From assembly GCA_003963075.1 (NCBI GenBank), contig RXJV01000152.1, positions 1 through 32,905 of the forward strand: a stretch of DNA of 32,905 nt, read 5' to 3'. The stretch comes from Burkholderiales bacterium. GTDB taxonomy: Bacteria > Pseudomonadota > Gammaproteobacteria > Burkholderiales > Burkholderiaceae_C. Shown piece after piece: positions 29,520 through 32,905 of this stretch. A program made the position numbers and the translations under genes. The notes beneath the pieces are model-generated. The model was not told where the DNA came from, ran no database searches, and worked only from the letters and a program-made list of their open reading frames with translations. Numbering within the stretch: the first letter of the stretch is position 1; each line of letters opens with the position of its first letter.

Positions 29520-32303
29520 TCAGAACTTGACGCGGGCGGTCAGGTAGAACTGGCGGCCGTTCTTGTAGATCGCGCGGGGCTGGGACTTGAAGTCGCCGTA
29601 GTACTTCAGAACCGGGTCATTCAGGTTCTGAGCGTCCAGGCTGAAGGCGAGGTTGTCGCTGAACTTGTAGCCCAGCGACGCGGACAGCACGCCAACACCG
29701 CGTTGGAAGTAGTCGGTGCCACGGTCACGGCCCAGGAAGTTGTCTGAGTTGTAGCCGTAGTTGATCCGCGCTGAGAACTGGTCGTTCTCGAAGAAGCCGT
29801 TCAGGTTTGCAGAGTGCTCGACAGCACCGCGCAGCACGTGACCCGATTCGTCGTGGGCGTCGGCATAGGTGTAGTTGGCACCAATGCCGAAGTTGTTCCA
29901 GACAGGCGTCTCAAAGGCGAACTCCAGCCCAGTGACGTTGGCCTTCTTGTTGATCTGAGTGGTCAGATCGAAAGGTGCCGTGACACGCTGGTTGGTGATC
30001 GAACCCGGTTGGCCGCCGGCAGGCGTCACGTCCGTCGGGGCTGTCACACGGCGGACGCCATCGATGACATAGCTGTTCAGGCTCATATGGAACGCACCGA
30101 CCGACACGAAAGCTCGCGGGGCGAAGTACCACTCGAGGTTGGCGTCGAAGTTGGTCGAGCGGATTGGGTTGAGGTCGGGATTGCCGCTCGTGCCGGTGCC
30201 CACCGACTTGCCGGTCGGGTCCGAATACCCCCCAAGCAACTGGGCAGCCGACAGCGCCGTGTAGTCGGGGCGCGTCAGCGTGCGCGACAGTGCGAGACGG
30301 GCGACGACCTTCGGTGTGACGTCGATGCGGATACTGGCGCTGGGCAGAGCGTCCGTATAGCTGCGCTCGCGGAACGTCTGGTAGTAGCCGGTCGGGTCGG
30401 TCCACTTTGGTCCGACCGCTGCAAAGGCTGAGTCGACATAGCCCGGCAGGGTCTTGTCGCTGGTCGGCACCCAAATCAGCGAACTGGTCTTGGTGCGCAC
30501 CACGCGCAGACCGACATTGCCGCTCCAGCCGTCGCCCTCTAGGTTGCCCTGCAGGTAGCCCGCCGTGTTGGTTTCCTTGACCGAGTACTCGTGGGTGGCT
30601 TGACGGCGTGCGATGCTGCGGTTGGCGTATTTGGCGTTGTAGGCTGCCAGCGTTTCGGGCGTCGGGTATGGCACCCCGGTCGGGAAGCCGCTGCCCAGGC
30701 CGTTGCCGAAGTTGCTCGGATAGGTTTCGGTGTAGGCGGAGGCCGGCAAGGGGTTAGCAAACGGATCAGCAGCCCAGTTCGGACCCTGGCCGACGATGGG
30801 GCCGTCCGTGTAGCGGTCGTGCTTGGAGCCGCGCAGACCGAACTTGAGGCTGCGCAGCATGCCGGCGTCTAGCGCGTACTCAGCGTCCAGCTGCGCCCAG
30901 GTGTCCTTGTCCCGCACGATGACGTTCTGATCACCGAAGATCCAGTCGGTGCCGGAAGGTTTGAGAGCAGCGCCATTTGCATTGCCGATATTGAAGGCCG
31001 GGGCCTCACCGCTTCCCTTGAGCTGGTAGCCACCGCTGGACGCGGTGATGTCACCCTCGTAGACGTCCTGGCTGAGCGTCTTGCCCGCGCCGCGCGATGT
31101 TCCGACGGTGCTCGACAACTTCAGCGCGTTGTTTACCTTCCAAGAACCTTCGAGATTGAGGAAGTTGGTCTCGGCCGACGCCTTGCGCGAGATCATGTCG
31201 TAGACGCCGAAGATCGTTGGGGTGGCGAACGTGTAGTTGGCGGATGTCAGGATGTTGGTTGACGGGTCAATCGTGAAGTTCGTGACCGTTGGCTTACGGC
31301 TCAGAGCCCACTGATTGGCCAGCAGGTAGTTGCGGTTGTAGTTGTCCGCATCCATCTTGGAGGAGAAGCCAGTCAGCGTGACATCAATGTCCTGCGTCGG
31401 CTTGATTTGTGCGCTGATCAGGCCGCCTTTGCGCTCGCGCTGCTGCGTGAACAGTGCCGAGCCCAACAGGTTGGGCAGGAGGGTGCCGACCGGGATGCCG
31501 GCGGCAACCGCATCGGGATGGGTGGCCAATGTGATCGGGGTCAGCGACTGTTGGCCATCGAGTGCAAAGGTCTCGACACCGTCACGGCGCAGGTGGCGCT
31601 TCTCATCGAAGGCTTGGATCAACACGCCGAACGTTTTGGCCTCATTCTTCCAGGCGAGCAGTGCGCTCAGTTGGGGGTCACTCTTCTTGGCCAGGTCGGC
31701 GTAGACAACGCCCAGGTTGGCTTCGAACGTGAGCGCCTTGGTGAATTCCAGCGGCTTGCGGGTGATGATGTTTACCGAGCCGGCCGTGCCGCCCTCGATG
31801 TCGGATGCCGACGCGTTTTTGTGGACCTCGACACGGCTCACGAGTTCCGACGGCAGCAGTGAGAAGCTGACGCTGCGTCCAACACCGGCGCCGGTCTGGT
31901 CCAGCACGAACCAGTCGCCATTGGCGACCGGGTGGCTGTCGAGCAGGGTCTGGGTCAGGCTGGGGTTGGTACCTCGGAGGCCGACGCGGTCGCGTTCATC
32001 GAAGCCACCGGAACCGCCAGACGGGCTGTTGAGGATGGTGACGCCCGGAATGCGTGCTAGCGAGTCGGCCACGTTCTTGTCGGGCATCTTGCCGATGTCT
32101 TCGGCGGAGATGACGTCGATGTGGGTGTCGGCGTTGCGTTTGACGCTCAGCGATTTCTCCTGAGCGGCGCGAATGCCGGTCACGACGACCGTCTCAAGTT
32201 GCTGTTGGGCCGGTGCCGGCGCTTGTTGCGCCGTGGCGGCGCCACCGATACCGAGCAGGGCGATGAAAACCGCCTGCGAGATGGGGGTCTGCTTGACCTT
32301 CAT
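29520..32303 (-). CDS. TonB-dependent receptor, oligosaccharide-type (receptor 2)
   Basis: 927 aa. Signal peptide MKVKQTPISQAVFIALLGIG to about A25; TonB box LETVVVTG at about 36-43; plug domain with ISAEDIGKMPDKNVADSLARIPGV and a GLRGTNPSLTQTLLDSHPV segment; barrel ends YLTARVKF with terminal Phe. No STN domain. The ATG at 32303 has GAGGAA upstream, as for receptor 1. It and receptor 1 share the plug style but differ in loops, so they may prefer different chain lengths or substrates. By eye its codon choice is somewhat less GC-rich than that of its neighbours. Upstream sits the shared operator. Confidence 0.9.
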   Translation of the reverse strand: MKVKQTPISQAVFIALLGIGGAATAQQAPAPAQQQLETVVVTGIRAAQEKSLSVKRNADTHIDVISAEDIGKMPDKNVADSLARIPGVTILNSPSGGSGGFDERDRVGLRGTNPSLTQTLLDSHPVANGDWFVLDQTGAGVGRSVSFSLLPSELVSRVEVHKNASASDIEGGTAGSVNIITRKPLEFTKALTFEANLGVVYADLAKKSDPQLSALLAWKNEAKTFGVLIQAFDEKRHLRRDGVETFALDGQQSLTPITLATHPDAVAAGIPVGTLLPNLLGSALFTQQRERKGGLISAQIKPTQDIDVTLTGFSSKMDADNYNRNYLLANQWALSRKPTVTNFTIDPSTNILTSANYTFATPTIFGVYDMISRKASAETNFLNLEGSWKVNNALKLSSTVGTSRGAGKTLSQDVYEGDITASSGGYQLKGSGEAPAFNIGNANGAALKPSGTDWIFGDQNVIVRDKDTWAQLDAEYALDAGMLRSLKFGLRGSKHDRYTDGPIVGQGPNWAADPFANPLPASAYTETYPSNFGNGLGSGFPTGVPYPTPETLAAYNAKYANRSIARRQATHEYSVKETNTAGYLQGNLEGDGWSGNVGLRVVRTKTSSLIWVPTSDKTLPGYVDSAFAAVGPKWTDPTGYYQTFRERSYTDALPSASIRIDVTPKVVARLALSRTLTRPDYTALSAAQLLGGYSDPTGKSVGTGTSGNPDLNPIRSTNFDANLEWYFAPRAFVSVGAFHMSLNSYVIDGVRRVTAPTDVTPAGGQPGSITNQRVTAPFDLTTQINKKANVTGLEFAFETPVWNNFGIGANYTYADAHDESGHVLRGAVEHSANLNGFFENDQFSARINYGYNSDNFLGRDRGTDYFQRGVGVLSASLGYKFSDNLAFSLDAQNLNDPVLKYYGDFKSQPRAIYKNGRQFYLTARVKF

Positions 32304-32421
32304 GTGCTGTTCCTCGTTGTGGCCATGGAAACCGGGTGGGCGGGCGGTGGCGGCTTCCGTTGGATCGCATACCACCTTCAGTCCTGTTGCTGCTCGGGCT
32401 GTCCTCGATATCGGTGTGCAG

Positions 32422-32435
32422 CCAGTGCAATGCCA
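32422..32435 (-). promoter_or_regulatory. Second candidate operator at receptor 2 promoter
   Basis: Minus strand TGGCATTGCACTGG: half-sites 11 bp apart and the conserved A at position 10, one deviation (C for T at position 4). Its nearest half-site is 21 bp from that of the main operator at 32454, so all four half-sites lie on roughly one face of the helix. Confidence 0.45.
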
Positions 32436-32467
32436 CTGTAACGAGTGATAACGCCACTTTGCTACCA
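32435..32467 (-). promoter_or_regulatory. Promoter region of receptor 2 with candidate NagQ operator
   Basis: Minus strand TGGTAGCAAAGTGG (32454-32467), identical to receptor 1, with TACAGT (32435-32440) as -10-like element at the same distance (13 nt between operator and -10). The leader to the start codon at 32303 would be about 125 nt. Confidence 0.55.
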
Positions 32468-32559
32468 GTATGAATCAGGGACTTACCCGAATGGGTCCCT
32501 TGGCGACACGATGGGCACTCAGCTTTCCCAGGGAAGGGCTCGGTGAACGCGTCTTCAGC

Positions 32560-32573
32560 TGGTTCCTAATTGG
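32560..32573 (+). promoter_or_regulatory. Candidate NagQ operator F
   Basis: TGGTTCCTAATTGG followed by TATT: fits TGGTW-N4-A-N-TGG with an 11-bp period. It lies about 95 nt upstream of the receptor 2 main operator, in the opposite orientation, much as site A relates to sites B and C at the nag promoter. No gene starts nearby on the plus strand, so auxiliary-site function is the likeliest. Confidence 0.4.
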
Positions 32574-32795
32574 TATTGATTTGTGCAGCACATGTTGTGT
32601 CTGGGCGACGTCGTGTGGGCGTCGGCGACGTGGCCGGCGTGCCTTGGCTTGTGGCTCGCCGTCTCGCGCGGCTCTTCAGGTGCGGAACTGGTTGTGCCGA
32701 ACTGGTGGAGCAGCAGGTGGCTGAGGCGCCGATGGACGCATGCGCGCCGAGGTGTGTGACGGGCGTGTGTCCGAGGCGTTGCGAGGCGCCCGCTG

Positions 32796-32823
32796 TTGCG
32801 GCCGCAGAAGCCTGTGCTATAGT
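32796..32823 (+). promoter_or_regulatory. Promoter of tRNA-Tyr
   Basis: TTGCGG (32796-32801), 16-nt spacer, TATAGT (32818-32823), then about 15 nt to the 5' end of the tRNA: a good sigma70 promoter for a stable RNA. Confidence 0.65.
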
Positions 32824-32838
32824 TGCGGGCTTGCCTCA

Positions 32839-32905
32839 GGAGGGGTGGCCGAGTGGTTAAAGGCAGCAGACTGTAAATCTGCCCGCATTGCGTACGCTGG
32901 TTCGA
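32839..32905 (+). tRNA. tRNA-Tyr (anticodon GTA), truncated by the window end
   Basis: Acceptor strand GGAGGGG, D arm GCCGAGTGG...GGC, anticodon stem GCAGA/TCTGC with loop CTGTAAA (anticodon GTA at 32873-32875), a long variable arm as expected for bacterial tRNA-Tyr, and the T-loop start TGGTTCGA. The 3' acceptor strand lies outside the window. Confidence 0.95.

Larger units (their letters stand above)
32304..32838. other. Gene-free interval between receptor 2 and tRNA-Tyr
   Basis: This 535-nt stretch has no convincing gene: the short open frames lack ribosome sites and familiar motifs. It contains the receptor 2 leader and promoter (to about 32472), candidate operator F (32560-32573) and the tRNA promoter (32796-32823). 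Between 32577 and 32790 I see nothing recognisable. Confidence 0.7.

Noticed and set aside
32422-32440. GG-N10-GC spacing on the minus strand, resembling a sigma54 -24/-12 element before receptor 2
   Set aside because: The -12 half (TGGC) is poor, no such pattern is seen at receptor 1, and the same bases are better explained by the TGG direct repeat.
1-32905. CRISPR arrays, prophage genes, toxin-antitoxin pairs, integrases
   Set aside because: No regularly spaced repeats and no such gene families were seen; the ISL3 element is the only mobile DNA.

Overview
The window is high-GC proteobacterial DNA, most likely from a betaproteobacterium of the order Burkholderiales. The evidence is the 3' part of a betaproteobacterial-type 5S rRNA at the left edge, consistent GC-rich codon use, and the gene families present. 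A Roseateles/Mitsuaria/Pelomonas-like chitin degrader is a plausible guess, but it is inference. The right edge is a tRNA-Tyr gene cut off by the window end.

Left third (1-10929): after the 5S rRNA and its terminator come a LysR regulator and a divergent alpha/beta hydrolase. Then follows a membrane-lipid neighbourhood: a PlcP/LpxH-like metallophosphoesterase, phosphatidylserine decarboxylase, a membrane-anchored class III aminotransferase, an Mpo1/DUF962-like membrane protein, a GT4 glycosyltransferase, the lysophospholipid transporter LplT and a TPR-GAF protein. PlcP-type lipase plus GT4 glycosyltransferase is the known gene pair for replacing phospholipids with glycolipids, so this block may be a lipid-remodelling locus.

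Middle (10.9-21.4 kb): a tightly packed ten-gene plus-strand operon for chitin/GlcNAc use: GlcNAc kinase, GntR/UTRA regulator (NagQ type), NagA, SIS-type GlcN-6-P deaminase, GH3 hexosaminidase, AmpG-like MFS permease, secreted GH16, secreted GH18 chitinase, NagX, and a DUF6445 protein that looks like a 2-oxoglutarate/Fe(II) oxygenase. Most junctions overlap by 1-4 nt. An intact ISL3-family insertion sequence follows directly.

Right third (22.7-32.8 kb): two large TonB-dependent receptors, two tandem JmjC/cupin_8 proteins and a flavin-dependent tryptophan-halogenase-like protein. The last gene of the chitin operon is functionally akin to these, so the locus carries four oxidative enzymes next to outer-membrane receptors.

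The nag promoter and both receptor promoters share a direct-repeat motif, TGGTW-N4-A-N-TGG (half-sites 11 bp apart, one helical turn). This ties the operon and the receptors into one probable regulon of the GntR regulator. The model is: extracellular GH18/GH16 release chitooligosaccharides, the receptors import them, NagZ splits them, the MFS permease moves GlcNAc inwards, and NagK-NagA-NagB feed fructose-6-phosphate. The role of the oxidative enzymes is unknown and is the most interesting open question here.
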